In this document: in pieces, positions 55,937-64,000 of the stretch
Numbering within the stretch: the stretch's first letter is position 1
Layout: the number at the start of each line of letters is the position of its first letter
Assembly (NCBI RefSeq): GCF_004402405.1
Contig: NZ_SOFE01000023.1
Coordinates: 370,297-434,296 of the forward strand
DNA length: 64,000 bases
Direction of reading: 5' to 3'
Source: Cryobacterium levicorallinum
GTDB taxonomy: Bacteria; Actinomycetota; Actinomycetes; Actinomycetales; Microbacteriaceae
Notes under the pieces: generated by a model
What the model was told of the DNA's origin: nothing
What the model saw: only the letters and a program-made list of their open reading frames with translations
Database searches by the model: none
Position numbers and translations under genes: made by a program

Positions 55937-56895
55937 TCCGGTCGCTCCTCGGCAAGAAATTCACGAATGTAGGTGGCCGCCGGTTTCGGCGTTTCGTAGT
56001 GGATGAGGTGACCCACGTTGTCGACGACGCGCAAGGTCGCGTTCGGGAACAAGCTCTGCAGCCGATATTGCGCGGCGAGCGGCGTGATGTCGTCGCGGTC
56101 GGCCGCGATCAGCAGCGTCGGTTGCGGAATGCGTGCCGCAAATTCGCTCACGTCGTGGCTGACCGAAGCGGTGAACGCGGCCATGACCACCTGACGATTT
56201 GCGAAGGCGCTGAAGTATCGATCATGCTGGTTGTGGATCCAGCGCCGCAACGCCGGGTCCTGCGTCTTCGCCATGCTCACGCTCATGACGCGCACAATAG
56301 CCCGGTTCTGCAGCAGGGCGTAGCCCCACCGCTCCGGAAAGGAGGCTGAGGCCCAGTAGTAGAAGACGGCCAGTCGGGTCAGAATTCCACGCGGTCCGGA
56401 CAATGCCGGGGCGGCGATCGGGTTGACCAGAACGACGTCGTCGGCGGCCAGACCCTCAGCGACGGCCGCGGCGACCACGATCGATCCGAAGGAATGCCCG
56501 AGCACGACCAGACGCCCCGTGCGGGCCAGTACCTTCAGAAATTCGCGCAGCCAACGGGAGTATCCGGCCAGGGAATGGTCCCCGTCGGGGAGCGGCTCCG
56601 ACCGGCCAAATCCGGGCAGGTCCGGTGCGATGATGCGCAGGGCGGGAGCTGCGGCATCCGTTTCGACGGCCCTGGGCAATTCACCGGCACCGAGCAGCTC
56701 GGCCACGACCAGTTGCAGTCCGTGGTGATCGCCGCGAAACCCGTGCACGAGAACCAGAGTGGTCGTGGCAGCGGGGTCGCCGTATTCCCAGTACTGGGTG
56801 GCGCTGCTTCGCCCGTTGGCGCCGAGAACGCTTGCCGTGAGTTCGCGCACCGTCAGGCCAGCCAGGACTTTGTCGTAGGGAGAAGAAACGATCAC
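55933..56895 (-). CDS. Alpha/beta hydrolase
   Basis: A 320-residue protein from GTG 56895; the frame is open further but the extra residues are not conserved. The oxyanion-hole strand is LVLVHGFRG, the nucleophile elbow GHSFGS and the catalytic histidine VGHLIHYE. The family covers esterases, lipases and haloalkane dehalogenases; the exact activity is unknown. It is coupled to a glycosyltransferase and divergent from trehalose synthase. Confidence 0.85.
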   Translation of the reverse strand: MIVSSPYDKVLAGLTVRELTASVLGANGRSSATQYWEYGDPAATTTLVLVHGFRGDHHGLQLVVAELLGAGELPRAVETDAAAPALRIIAPDLPGFGRSEPLPDGDHSLAGYSRWLREFLKVLARTGRLVVLGHSFGSIVVAAAVAEGLAADDVVLVNPIAAPALSGPRGILTRLAVFYYWASASFPERWGYALLQNRAIVRVMSVSMAKTQDPALRRWIHNQHDRYFSAFANRQVVMAAFTASVSHDVSEFAARIPQPTLLIAADRDDITPLAAQYRLQSLFPNATLRVVDNVGHLIHYETPKPAATYIREFLAEERPE

Positions 56896-57013
56896 CGGCC
56901 CTAGTTTAGGCGGGAGACTTCCGCAAAGCTGGACTTGAACCGGATCGCTCGATCTAGACTCAAGCCACGACGCGCAACGAGAGAGAGCCCTTTGCGGGGA
57001 CGGAAGGACAGCC

Positions 57014-58711
57014 GTGAGTTTCACTGCACCCATTCAGTTACCCGGATTGGCCCTCGACCCGCTGTGGTATCGCCGCGCCGTCTTCTACGAGGTGATGGTT
57101 CGCTCCTTCGTGGACAGCAACGCCGATGGATCCGGCGATCTCTCCGGGCTGGTATCGAAGCTCGACTACCTGCAATGGCTCGGAATCGACGCCCTGTGGA
57201 TTCCGCCGTTCTTCAACTCTCCGCTGAAAGACGGCGGTTACGACGTGGCCGACTACCGCACGATTTTGCCGGAGTTCGGTACCCTTGAGGAATTCAAGGA
57301 TCTCGTCACCAAGGCGCACGAACGTAACATGCGCATCGTGATCGATTTTCCGCTCAACCACACCTCGGACCAGCACGAATGGTTTCAGCAGTCCCGTGAA
57401 GACCCGGACGGGCCCTACGGCGACTTCTATGTCTGGAGTGACACCGACGAGCGGTATCCCAACATTCGCATCATCTTCACCGACACCGAGGAATCGAACT
57501 GGGCATTCGACCCGGTACGTCGGCAGTTCTTTTTTCACCGCTTCTTCTCGCACCAGCCCGACCTCAACTTTGAAAACCCGGCCGTGCAGGAGGCGATCTT
57601 CGACGTCATCCGCTTCTGGCTCGACCTCGGCGTCGACGGCTTTCGACTCGACGCGATCCCCTACCTGTTCGAGTCCGAAGAGGGCAACGGTGAGGGCGAG
57701 CCGCCGACTCACGAGTTCGTCAAGCGTCTGCGGGCCATGGTCGACCGCGACTATCCTGGCCGAGTCATGATCGCCGAGGCCAACCAATGGCCCCGCGAGG
57801 TCGCCGCCTTCTTCGGCACCGAGGAAGAACCGGAATGCCACATGGCGTTCGACTTTCCGGTCATGCCACGCATTTTCTACTCTTTACGCTCCCAGCAGGC
57901 CAACGAGCTGGTGCGCGTGCTCTCCGAGACGACCGACATCCCCGAGGGCGCCGGCTGGGGCGTATTCCTGCGCAACCATGACGAGCTCACCCTCGAAATG
58001 GTCAGCGAGGAATACCGGCAGGCTATGTACGGCTGGTACGCCTACGACCCGCGGATGCGCGCCAATATCGGCATCCGCAGACGGCTCGCCCCGCTGCTCG
58101 ACAATTCGCGGGCCGAGCTGGAACTGGCCCACGCCCTGCTGTTTGCCCTGCCCGGCAGCCCCTTTCTTTACTACGGCGATGAGATCGGCATGGGCGACAA
58201 CATCTGGCTGCCCGACCGGGACAGTTCACGCACGCCCATGCAGTGGACCCCCGACCGCAATGCCGGTTTTTCGGATGCCGATCCGGGCAAGCTATTTCTG
58301 CCCATTGTGCAGTCCCTCGTCTACAACTTCACCCAGACCAACGTGGAGTCGCAGCTGGCCCAGTCCGGGTCGCTCCTGCACTGGATTCGCAATGTGATCC
58401 ACGTGCGCAAGGCACACCAGACCTTCGGACTCGGCACGATCCGCGTGCTCAACACCAACCACGAATCGGTGTTGGTGTTCACCCGCAGCTACGCCGGCTC
58501 CGGCTCGATGTTCGGCGACCAGCCCGAAACCGTGCTGTGCGTGTTCAGTTTCTCGCACAACCCGGTCGCGTTCACGATCGACGACGTCGACATGGCCGGA
58601 ACGCGGTTGTACGACCTGTTCGGTGGAGCAGTCTTTCCGAGCTTCAACGACGAGGGATCGCTCACGCTCACCCTGGGTGCGCAAAGCTTCTACTGGCTGC
58701 ACTGCGGTTGA
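57014..58711 (+). CDS. treS: Trehalose synthase (maltose alpha-D-glucosyltransferase)
   Basis: A 565-residue GH13 enzyme from GTG 57014. Catalytic residues are D213 (FRLDAIPY), E255 (IAEANQW) and D323 (RNHDELT). The length and the beginning PLWYRRAVFYEVMVRSF match actinobacterial TreS. It interconverts trehalose and maltose; in mycobacteria maltose then enters the GlgE pathway through a maltokinase. No maltokinase domain or gene follows here, but glgM and glgC lie 4-7 kb downstream. It is divergent from the alpha/beta hydrolase. Confidence 0.95.
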   Translation: MSFTAPIQLPGLALDPLWYRRAVFYEVMVRSFVDSNADGSGDLSGLVSKLDYLQWLGIDALWIPPFFNSPLKDGGYDVADYRTILPEFGTLEEFKDLVTKAHERNMRIVIDFPLNHTSDQHEWFQQSREDPDGPYGDFYVWSDTDERYPNIRIIFTDTEESNWAFDPVRRQFFFHRFFSHQPDLNFENPAVQEAIFDVIRFWLDLGVDGFRLDAIPYLFESEEGNGEGEPPTHEFVKRLRAMVDRDYPGRVMIAEANQWPREVAAFFGTEEEPECHMAFDFPVMPRIFYSLRSQQANELVRVLSETTDIPEGAGWGVFLRNHDELTLEMVSEEYRQAMYGWYAYDPRMRANIGIRRRLAPLLDNSRAELELAHALLFALPGSPFLYYGDEIGMGDNIWLPDRDSSRTPMQWTPDRNAGFSDADPGKLFLPIVQSLVYNFTQTNVESQLAQSGSLLHWIRNVIHVRKAHQTFGLGTIRVLNTNHESVLVFTRSYAGSGSMFGDQPETVLCVFSFSHNPVAFTIDDVDMAGTRLYDLFGGAVFPSFNDEGSLTLTLGAQSFYWLHCG

Positions 58712-58854
58712 CACGCAATTAAACGAATGGTACGGCAGATAAACCGATGCTGCGAACTCGGCAAAAGCTCATCCGCTGTCTTTCTTGCCGCAACCGATGG
58801 CACGTATCCTTAAGACCAGCAAGCTGTCGTCCTAGGTCTGGGGGCTGGTCGATC

Positions 58855-59535
58855 GTGCCTGAACTGTCCAGCTCAGATTGTGGCGTCGAGGACGTGGCGC
58901 TGTGCGCCAAATTTCTCGACGCGTTGCCGGTCACCGGTGCTGCGGTTTCGGTGTTTGGCGGGGCCGTTCCCGAAACGGTCGTCTGCGCCACCGATGAGCT
59001 GGCCGCTCGCCTCGATGAGCTTCAGTTCGATTTGGGCGAAGGCCCCCGGTGGGAGGCGGTGCGCACGCGCATCCCCGTGCTCGAACCTCGCGTGCGCGAG
59101 GGTGAGCATCCACTCTGGCCGGTCTTTTTCTCGGCGCTTTTGGACACCGAGGTGGAGGCGCTCTACGATTTTCCACTCACCCTCGGCGCGCTCGATGTGG
59201 GCATCGTCGAGCTCTACAGCACCACCTCCGGAGCGCTGGATCGCACCGACCGGGCGAAAGCACTGGTCCTGGCCAACCAAACCGCCTGGAACCTGTTGGA
59301 TCGGCTGCTTCGGGTCAAGGAATCCACCGCGTCAGCGACGATTACGGAGGCTTCTCCCCTGTCGAGGCGGGAAATTCATCAGGCCACCGGTATGGTGCTC
59401 GTGCAGATGAATGTCACGCCGACGGATGCGCTGCTACTCCTGCGCGGGCACGCGTTTGCGCACGGCAAGACCGTGCGCACAATCGCCGGTGACGTGGTTG
59501 CGCGGCGGTTGCAGTTCACGCCGGAAACCGAGTAA
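58855..59535 (+). CDS. GAF-ANTAR regulator 1
   Basis: A 226-residue protein from GTG 58855. Residues 15-160 form a GAF-like sensor domain (RWEAVRTRIPVLEPRV, DVGIVELYS), and the C-terminal 60 residues are a divergent ANTAR domain (SRREIHQATGMVLVQMN). ANTAR domains bind paired RNA hairpins and prevent transcription termination. The gene starts 143 bp after treS and is followed 29 bp later by a second, interrupted GAF-ANTAR gene. No hairpin target was identified. Confidence 0.82.
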   Translation: MPELSSSDCGVEDVALCAKFLDALPVTGAAVSVFGGAVPETVVCATDELAARLDELQFDLGEGPRWEAVRTRIPVLEPRVREGEHPLWPVFFSALLDTEVEALYDFPLTLGALDVGIVELYSTTSGALDRTDRAKALVLANQTAWNLLDRLLRVKESTASATITEASPLSRREIHQATGMVLVQMNVTPTDALLLLRGHAFAHGKTVRTIAGDVVARRLQFTPETE

Positions 59536-59564
59536 AAAAACAGGAAAGGTCATAGAATTAACCC

Positions 59565-60278
59565 ATGGTCACTCAGACTCGCGCCTCGATGGTGAGCGCC
59601 GCCTTCGTGAAGTTGACGGACACTCTGGTGGGCGAATATGACGTTCTCGACGTGCTGCACACCCTCGTCGAGGAATGCGTTGAGTTGCTCGACGCCTCAG
59701 CTGCCGGCCTCCTGCTGGCCGATCCGAGCGGCGAGCTGTAGGTCGTCGCCTCAACCAGCAAGGAAAGTTATCTCGTCGAAGTTTTGCAACAGCAGGCCGG
59801 GGCCGGGCCGTGCGTTGACTGTTACCTCACCGGCAAGGTCGTCACCATGGGCGATATTGCCGCTTCCGGCGATACCTACCCCGTTTTCAAGGCGGCCGCG
59901 CTGTCCCAGGGTTTCCGCTCGGTGCACGCCATTCCCATGCGGGTACGTAACCGGGCGATCGGCGCTCTCAATCTGTTCCGTACCGAGACCGGCGATGTCA
60001 CACCCGAAGACGCTGCTATCGGCCAGGCCATGGCTGACGTTGCAACGATCAGCATTCTGCAGGAACGCACCGTGCGCGAAGACGCCGTGGTCAACGAACA
60101 GCTGCAACGTGCCCTCAACAGCCGCATCGTGATTGAACAGGCGAAGGGGGTCATCGCCCAGCTCAGCACCGTCGACATGGACGAAGCCTTCAAGAGATTG
60201 CGAGCGGATGCCCGCGCCCGCAACCACACCATGCGCGAGAGCGCCGAGAATGTCATCAACCGTCGCATTCGGCTCTAA
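59565..60278 (+). pseudogene. GAF-ANTAR regulator 2, interrupted by an in-frame amber codon
   Basis: The frame from ATG 59565 (MVTQTRASMVSAAFVKL) runs into TAG at 59739-59741 after 58 codons, then continues intact to 60278 as the rest of a GAF domain (AGAGPCVDCYLTGKVV) and a canonical ANTAR domain (QLQRALNSRIVIEQAKGV). Without the stop the protein would be 237 residues. The codon is probably CAG in relatives (GELQVVAS), so a single C-to-T change explains it. Possible outcomes are a pseudogene, a sequencing error or translation restarting downstream (a TTG is at 59784). Confidence 0.8.
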
Positions 60279-60503
60279 CGAATTCCCCGCCGATAGCCGA
60301 CCCCACTCCGGGACGTAACCGCGTTGGTTGCTGGCAACAGACACTGCGGCGCCGAAGTCCAGCATTGTGCCTCGCGTACCGACCGCCTACGCCGGACGTG
60401 AGCCACCCGCAACTCCTAGGTCGATCTCAGCGCTCGCGGCCAGTTCTCTCGCCGGAGAGTGGCGCCGCGGAAGTGTGTCGGTGGTCGGCCCTAGGGTTGA
60501 AGT

Positions 60504-61190
60504 ATGAGCACCTGGAGCGATCACCTCGCCGTATTCGACCTTGAGACCACCGGCATCGACGTAGAATCCTGCCGCATCGTGTCGGCCACCGTCGCAGTCC
60601 TCGACGCGAGCGGCACCGCCATCGAGCGCATCGACTGGCTCGTCGATCCGGGCGTTGAGATTCCCGCCGGTGCCACCAACGTGCACGGCATCACGACCGA
60701 GTACGCCGTGCAACACGGTCGCGTCGCCACCGAAGCCGTCGCCGAGATTGTTGCGGCACTTCGCGCGCACCTGGCCGACGGACTGCCCATCGTCGCCTAC
60801 AACGCCCCGTACGACCTCACCCTGCTCAATCGTGAAGCCGTGCGCTATGGCATCGCCCCGCTCGTCTCCCCCAGCCCGGTGGTCGACCCCCTCGTCATTG
60901 ACAAGGCCGTCGACAAGTACCGCAAGGGGAAGCGCACCCTCGAGGTGACGAGCGCGTTCTACGGTGTCAGCCTCGATGAAGCGCACGATGCCGGAGCGGA
61001 TGCGATCGCCGCCGGCCGGGTCGCCCAGGCGATTCATCGCGCGCACCGCGTGGCCCTTCCGACCACCCTCGATGAGATGCACGCCCTGCAGGTCACTTGG
61101 TATCGCCAGCAGGCCGAAAGCTTTCAGGAATACATGCGCCGCGGCCGCGATCCCGAATTTTTGGCCGATACTGCCTGGCCCCAGCGCTAA
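60504..61190 (+). CDS. DnaQ-like 3'-5' exonuclease (DNA polymerase III epsilon-type)
   Basis: A 228-residue protein with the DEDDh exonuclease motifs: FDLETTG (D12, E14), YNAPYD and AHDAGADA (His and Asp). It is a free-standing epsilon-like exonuclease rather than part of DNA polymerase III. It may trim DNA or RNA ends. The ATG at 60504 is 225 bp after the ANTAR gene. A terminator shared with rpmE2 follows. Confidence 0.9.
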   Translation: MSTWSDHLAVFDLETTGIDVESCRIVSATVAVLDASGTAIERIDWLVDPGVEIPAGATNVHGITTEYAVQHGRVATEAVAEIVAALRAHLADGLPIVAYNAPYDLTLLNREAVRYGIAPLVSPSPVVDPLVIDKAVDKYRKGKRTLEVTSAFYGVSLDEAHDAGADAIAAGRVAQAIHRAHRVALPTTLDEMHALQVTWYRQQAESFQEYMRRGRDPEFLADTAWPQR

Positions 61191-61224
61191 CTAGGACCAG
61201 CGCTGAGCAACAAACTCTAGATAA

Positions 61225-61256
61225 AAAAAGCGACCAGCCGAGGCTGGTCGCTTTTT
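61225..61256. terminator. Bidirectional terminator between the exonuclease gene and rpmE2
   Basis: AAAAAGCGACCAGCC and GGCTGGTCGCTTTTT form a perfect 15-bp stem with a minimal loop. Both strands end in a T tract, so it can terminate the convergent transcripts. Confidence 0.93.
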
Positions 61257-61278
61257 CATTGGAACTAAAAAACAGGTG

Positions 61279-61530
61279 CTATTTGCCGAAACCCTTGTAG
61301 CGCGAGTTGAACTTCTCCACGCGTCCGGCGGAGTCCATGATGCGCTGCTTGCCCGTGTAGAACGGGTGCGACTCGGAGGAGATTTCCACGTCGATGACCG
61401 GGTACGTGGTTCCGTCTTCCCACTCGATGGTCTTCTTGCTGGAGACCGTCGAACGAGTCAGGAAGGTCGCACCGGAGGCGAGGTCGCGAAAGACCACGGG
61501 AGCGTACTCGGGGTGGATGTCAGACTTCAT
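61279..61530 (-). CDS. rpmE2: Ribosomal protein L31, type B
   Basis: An 83-residue protein from ATG 61530. The CxxC zinc motif of ordinary L31 is absent, which defines the zinc-free type B (YkrM/RpmE2). The form is often made during zinc shortage under Zur control; I could not find a clear Zur box in the 170 bp upstream. Type A L31 would be elsewhere. Confidence 0.93.
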   Translation of the reverse strand: MKSDIHPEYAPVVFRDLASGATFLTRSTVSSKKTIEWEDGTTYPVIDVEISSESHPFYTGKQRIMDSAGRVEKFNSRYKGFGK

Positions 61531-61703
61531 GAGAATTTCCTTTTGCACTTCTGGTGAACAGACTTGTAACTGGTCACAGTGCTGTTCGAATGTTGGGCCC
61601 GCAGCCCCAGGAGGCGACAAGCTGGTTGGCCAAATGGCCAGCCATTAACTTTAGCAGAACACCGTGGCCTTGGAGCGCTGGGCGCGCGGCGAAAGCAACC
61701 GCC

Positions 61704-62486
61704 CTAGATCGCTCGTGCCGCGTAGCGTCCATCTGTCTCGGTGAGCTCAATCTTGAGACCGAAGGTCTCGCTGAGCGCCGTGGCGGTGAGCGCCGTGACG
61801 ATCGGGCCGGCGGCGACGATCTTGCCCTCCGACAACAGCAGTACGTGCGTGAATCCGAGAGGAATTTCTTCGACGTGATGGGTCACCATGATGATGGCCG
61901 GAGAGTTCGTCTCGCGGGCAAAACCACTCAGCAGTTGCAGCAAGGATTCCCGGGCACCGAGGTCCAGGCTCGCGGCGGGCTCATCGAGCAGCAGCATCTC
62001 CGGATCGGTCATGACCGAGCGGGCGATTTGCACCCGCTTCTGCTCGCCGTCACTGAGGGTGCCGAACTTGCGATCGGCGAGGTGATCGAGGTTCCATTCC
62101 TGCAGAACGCGCTGGGCACGGCGTTCATCGATGGTTTCATATTCTTCATTCCAGCGGCCGGTCACCGAGTACGCGGCCGTCATGACAACGTCGATGACCT
62201 TTTCGTTGCCGGGAACCTTGCGCGCCATGGCGGTCGAAGCGAAGCCGATACGGGGCCGCAGCTCGAAGACATCCGTTCCACCGAGGGTCTCATCGAGCAC
62301 CTCGGCCTGCCCGGTCGACGGGTGTATGAAGGCGGCGGCGATCTGCAACAGGGTGGTCTTGCCGGCACCGTTGGGGCCGAGAATCACCCAGCGTTGGTCG
62401 TCGTCGACGCTCCAATTCACTGAGTCGAGGATGGCGGTGCCACCCCGGACGACGGAGACGTCGGTGAAATGCAAAACGTTGACCAT
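61704..62486 (-). CDS. ABC transporter ATP-binding protein, orphan
   Basis: A 260-residue ATPase. Walker A is LGPNGAGKTT, the signature is LSDGEQKRV (Asp in place of the usual Gly) and Walker B is LLLDEPAASLD. No permease gene is adjacent, so it may serve a distant transporter or act outside transport. The C-terminus (TALSETFGLKIEL) is of a known lone-ATPase type. It is upstream of the terminator shared with glgM. Confidence 0.88.
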   Translation of the reverse strand: MVNVLHFTDVSVVRGGTAILDSVNWSVDDDQRWVILGPNGAGKTTLLQIAAAFIHPSTGQAEVLDETLGGTDVFELRPRIGFASTAMARKVPGNEKVIDVVMTAAYSVTGRWNEEYETIDERRAQRVLQEWNLDHLADRKFGTLSDGEQKRVQIARSVMTDPEMLLLDEPAASLDLGARESLLQLLSGFARETNSPAIIMVTHHVEEIPLGFTHVLLLSEGKIVAAGPIVTALTATALSETFGLKIELTETDGRYAARAI

Positions 62487-62534
62487 ACAACCATGTTATC
62501 GGGCGCCGCGCTTGCCGACAGACCGTGCGAACAT

Positions 62535-62567
62535 GCCTCGGCGCGTCGCAGTGGGACGCGCCGAGGC
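62535..62567 (-). terminator. Terminator after glgM
   Basis: GCCTCGGCGCGTC and GACGCGCCGAGGC form a perfect 13-bp stem around a 7-base loop, just beyond the glgM stop codon (62584). No long T run follows, as is usual in this GC range. Confidence 0.75.
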
Positions 62568-62583
62568 AGCAGATACGGCCAGC

Positions 62584-63765
62584 TCAGAGCAGGGCGGCGT
62601 AGATCTCCCGTGTGCGGGTGGCGATCTGAGCCCAGCCGAATACTTGCTCGGCACGGACCCGACCGGCGCGCCCCATCTCGGCCGCGCGAGCCGGATCGCT
62701 CACGACCTCGGTGAGGGTGCGGGCCAGGTCGGCGACGAACTGTTCGGGGTGCAGGGGCGTTCCGGTGCCGTCGGTGAGCTGCTCGATCGGCACGAGACGT
62801 CCGGTCTCGCCGTCAGCGACGACCTCGGGGATTCCACCGGTTGCGGTACCGACCACGGCGAGGCCGCAGGCCATGGCCTCAAGATTGACGATTCCGAGGG
62901 GCTCGTAAATAGACGGGCAGACGAACACCGTTCCCTGCGTCAGGACCGCGGCGAGCTCGTGCTGGGCCAGCAGCCGATTGATCCAGACCACGCCGGAGCG
63001 TTCCTGCTGCAGGGATTCGACACCGGCCGTAACCTCGGCCAGAATTCCGGGCGTGTCCGGTGCGCCCGCGCACAGCACCAATTGCACCTCCGGAGGCAGC
63101 AACTGCGCCGCACGCAACAGGTAGGGCAGGCCCTTCTGTCGAGTGATGCGCCCCACGAAGACGACGGAGGGGCGCTCGGGGTCTATTCCCAGGCCGCGCA
63201 CAAAATCGTCATCTCTGGTCGGTTTCCACCGCTCAAGATCGATGCCGTTATAGACCGTGTGCACCCGGCTGGCGTCGAGTGCGGGGTAGCTGCGCAGGAT
63301 ATCGCGACGCATGCCGTCGCTGACGGCGATCACAGCATCCGCTGCTTCAAAGGCGGTTTTCTCGATCCAGCTCGACACCCGATAGCCGCCGCCGAGCTGC
63401 TCGGCCTTCCACGGTCGCAATGGCTCCAGGCTGTGCGCCGTGACCACGTGTGGGATGCCGTGCAGCATTTGGGCGAGGTGCCCGGCCGCATTCGCGTACC
63501 AGGTGTGAGAGTGCACCAGATCGGCGCCAGCGGCGTCCTGCGCCATCTGCAGGTCGACCCCGAGGGTGCCCAAGGTCGCATTGGCGTCGGCCAATTGCGC
63601 GGGGACGTCGTAGGCGAACGTGTCGAGGTCGTCACGCGGCGCGCCGAAGCACCGAACGGACACCTCGATGTCATGTCGGAGCGCTCGCACCAGTTCGGTC
63701 ACGTGCACACCGGCTCCCCCATAGATTTCCGGGGGGTATTCCTTGGTCATCAGATCCACTCGCAT
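62584..63765 (-). CDS. glgM: Glycogen synthase / maltose-1-phosphate synthase (GlgM-like)
   Basis: A 393-residue glycosyltransferase from ATG 63765. The N-terminal start reads MRVDLMTKEYPPEIYGGAGVHV, with the C-terminal VVFVGRITRQKG region of GT-B nucleotide-sugar donors. In mycobacteria GlgM joins glucose 1-phosphate with ADP-glucose to make maltose 1-phosphate for GlgE; older annotations call it glgA. It is divergent from glgC (79 bp), whose product ADP-glucose is its donor. Confidence 0.9.
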   Translation of the reverse strand: MRVDLMTKEYPPEIYGGAGVHVTELVRALRHDIEVSVRCFGAPRDDLDTFAYDVPAQLADANATLGTLGVDLQMAQDAAGADLVHSHTWYANAAGHLAQMLHGIPHVVTAHSLEPLRPWKAEQLGGGYRVSSWIEKTAFEAADAVIAVSDGMRRDILRSYPALDASRVHTVYNGIDLERWKPTRDDDFVRGLGIDPERPSVVFVGRITRQKGLPYLLRAAQLLPPEVQLVLCAGAPDTPGILAEVTAGVESLQQERSGVVWINRLLAQHELAAVLTQGTVFVCPSIYEPLGIVNLEAMACGLAVVGTATGGIPEVVADGETGRLVPIEQLTDGTGTPLHPEQFVADLARTLTEVVSDPARAAEMGRAGRVRAEQVFGWAQIATRTREIYAALL

Positions 63766-63844
63766 GGAGCAAAGGTAGCAAAGGGCGACACGGCGCACAG
63801 CCATGTTGCGAGTCGGCTTGCCGGGGAGGCCCTACTCTGTACAC

Positions 63845-64000
63845 ATGAAGGCCAAGAAGATCTTTGGAATCGTGCTCGCGGGTGGTGAGGGAAAACGTCT
63901 GATGCCGTTGACCGAAGACCGGGCGAAGCCTGCCGTCCCCTTTGGCGGGCATTACCGCCTGGTGGATTTTGCCCTCTCCAATCTGATCAACTCGGGCGTG
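63845..64000 (+). CDS. glgC: Glucose-1-phosphate adenylyltransferase, 5' part
   Basis: 52 codons run from ATG 63845 off the window edge. The N-terminus [15 protein letters not shown], then [10 protein letters not shown] and FALSNLINS, is the standard GlgC substrate and activator region. It makes ADP-glucose for alpha-glucan synthesis and is divergent from glgM. A TACTCT hexamer ends 7 bp before the ATG, so the mRNA could be leaderless, although GGGGAGG occurs 14 bp upstream. Confidence 0.93.
   Translation, partial: MKAKKIFGIVLAGGEGKRLMPLTEDRAKPAVPFGGHYRLVDFALSNLINSGV

Noticed and set aside
61622-61644. A hairpin GGTTGGCC/GGCCAGCC after the orphan ABC ATPase
   Set aside because: The stem has a mismatch and no T run, and it is too far (about 60 bp) from the stop codon for a clear terminator.

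Overview
The window looks like a chromosomal segment of a high-GC Gram-positive actinobacterium, most likely family Microbacteriaceae (a Cryobacterium-like genus is my best guess from protein style, not proven). Indicators are a menaquinol-type qcrCAB-ctaE branch with a diheme QcrC, mycothiol ligase mshC, RbpA, a fused PafBC, an actinobacterial HelY, frequent GTG starts and high GC. I see no phage, transposase or CRISPR array.

Layout. 1-5048 (minus): rlmA (cut by the window edge), qcrB, qcrA, qcrC and ctaE, divergent from trpD. 6273-11542: glycerol uptake and phosphorylation (glpF-glpK, minus) divergent from a PTS-dependent dihydroxyacetone kinase operon (dhaKLM, plus) and a small CxxC protein. 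11583-12375: scar of a decayed divergent PNPOx-like/MocR pair. 12386-15073: a one-protein adenylation, carrier and membrane-acyltransferase gene under a predicted iron box; I consider this the most novel item. 15358-18508: SDR oxidoreductase coupled to a short UvrA-like ABC ATPase. 18701-20996: NfeD, SPFH protein and a phosphodiesterase. 21108-34298: a conserved actinobacterial block (rbpA, lnt, helY, tatC, tatA, pafBC, FKBP lipoprotein, trmI, HAD, PAC2, mshC), from which the Pup-proteasome genes that normally lie between trmI and pafBC are missing. 34342-40403: uppP, M20 peptidase, tRNA-Leu(GAG), an ABC-2 exporter with a LolA-like protein, and a conserved CxxC protein. 40487-46672: HAD phosphatase, DnaJ-NERD fusion, a small membrane protein, SRAP peptidase, DUF3097, cold-shock protein, and an Lrp regulator beside a trans-sulfuration enzyme. 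46669-54795: helicase, SGNH hydrolase, DD-carboxypeptidase, SpoU methylase, sirtuin, histidine phosphatase and an MFS transporter. 54866-64000: glycosyltransferase, alpha/beta hydrolase, trehalose synthase, two GAF-ANTAR regulators (the second interrupted by an in-frame amber codon), an exonuclease, type-B L31, a lone ABC ATPase, glgM and the start of glgC.

How the genes work together. QcrCAB/CtaE carry electrons from menaquinol to oxygen. GlpF/GlpK and DhaKLM feed C3 compounds into glycolysis. Tat, Lnt and UppP serve the envelope. PafBC and SRAP suggest a DNA-damage response. TreS, GlgM and GlgC link trehalose, maltose and alpha-glucan metabolism. A DNA-level signal, the heptamer CGGATGC, recurs about four times more often than base composition predicts, in several reading frames and on both strands (hand count).
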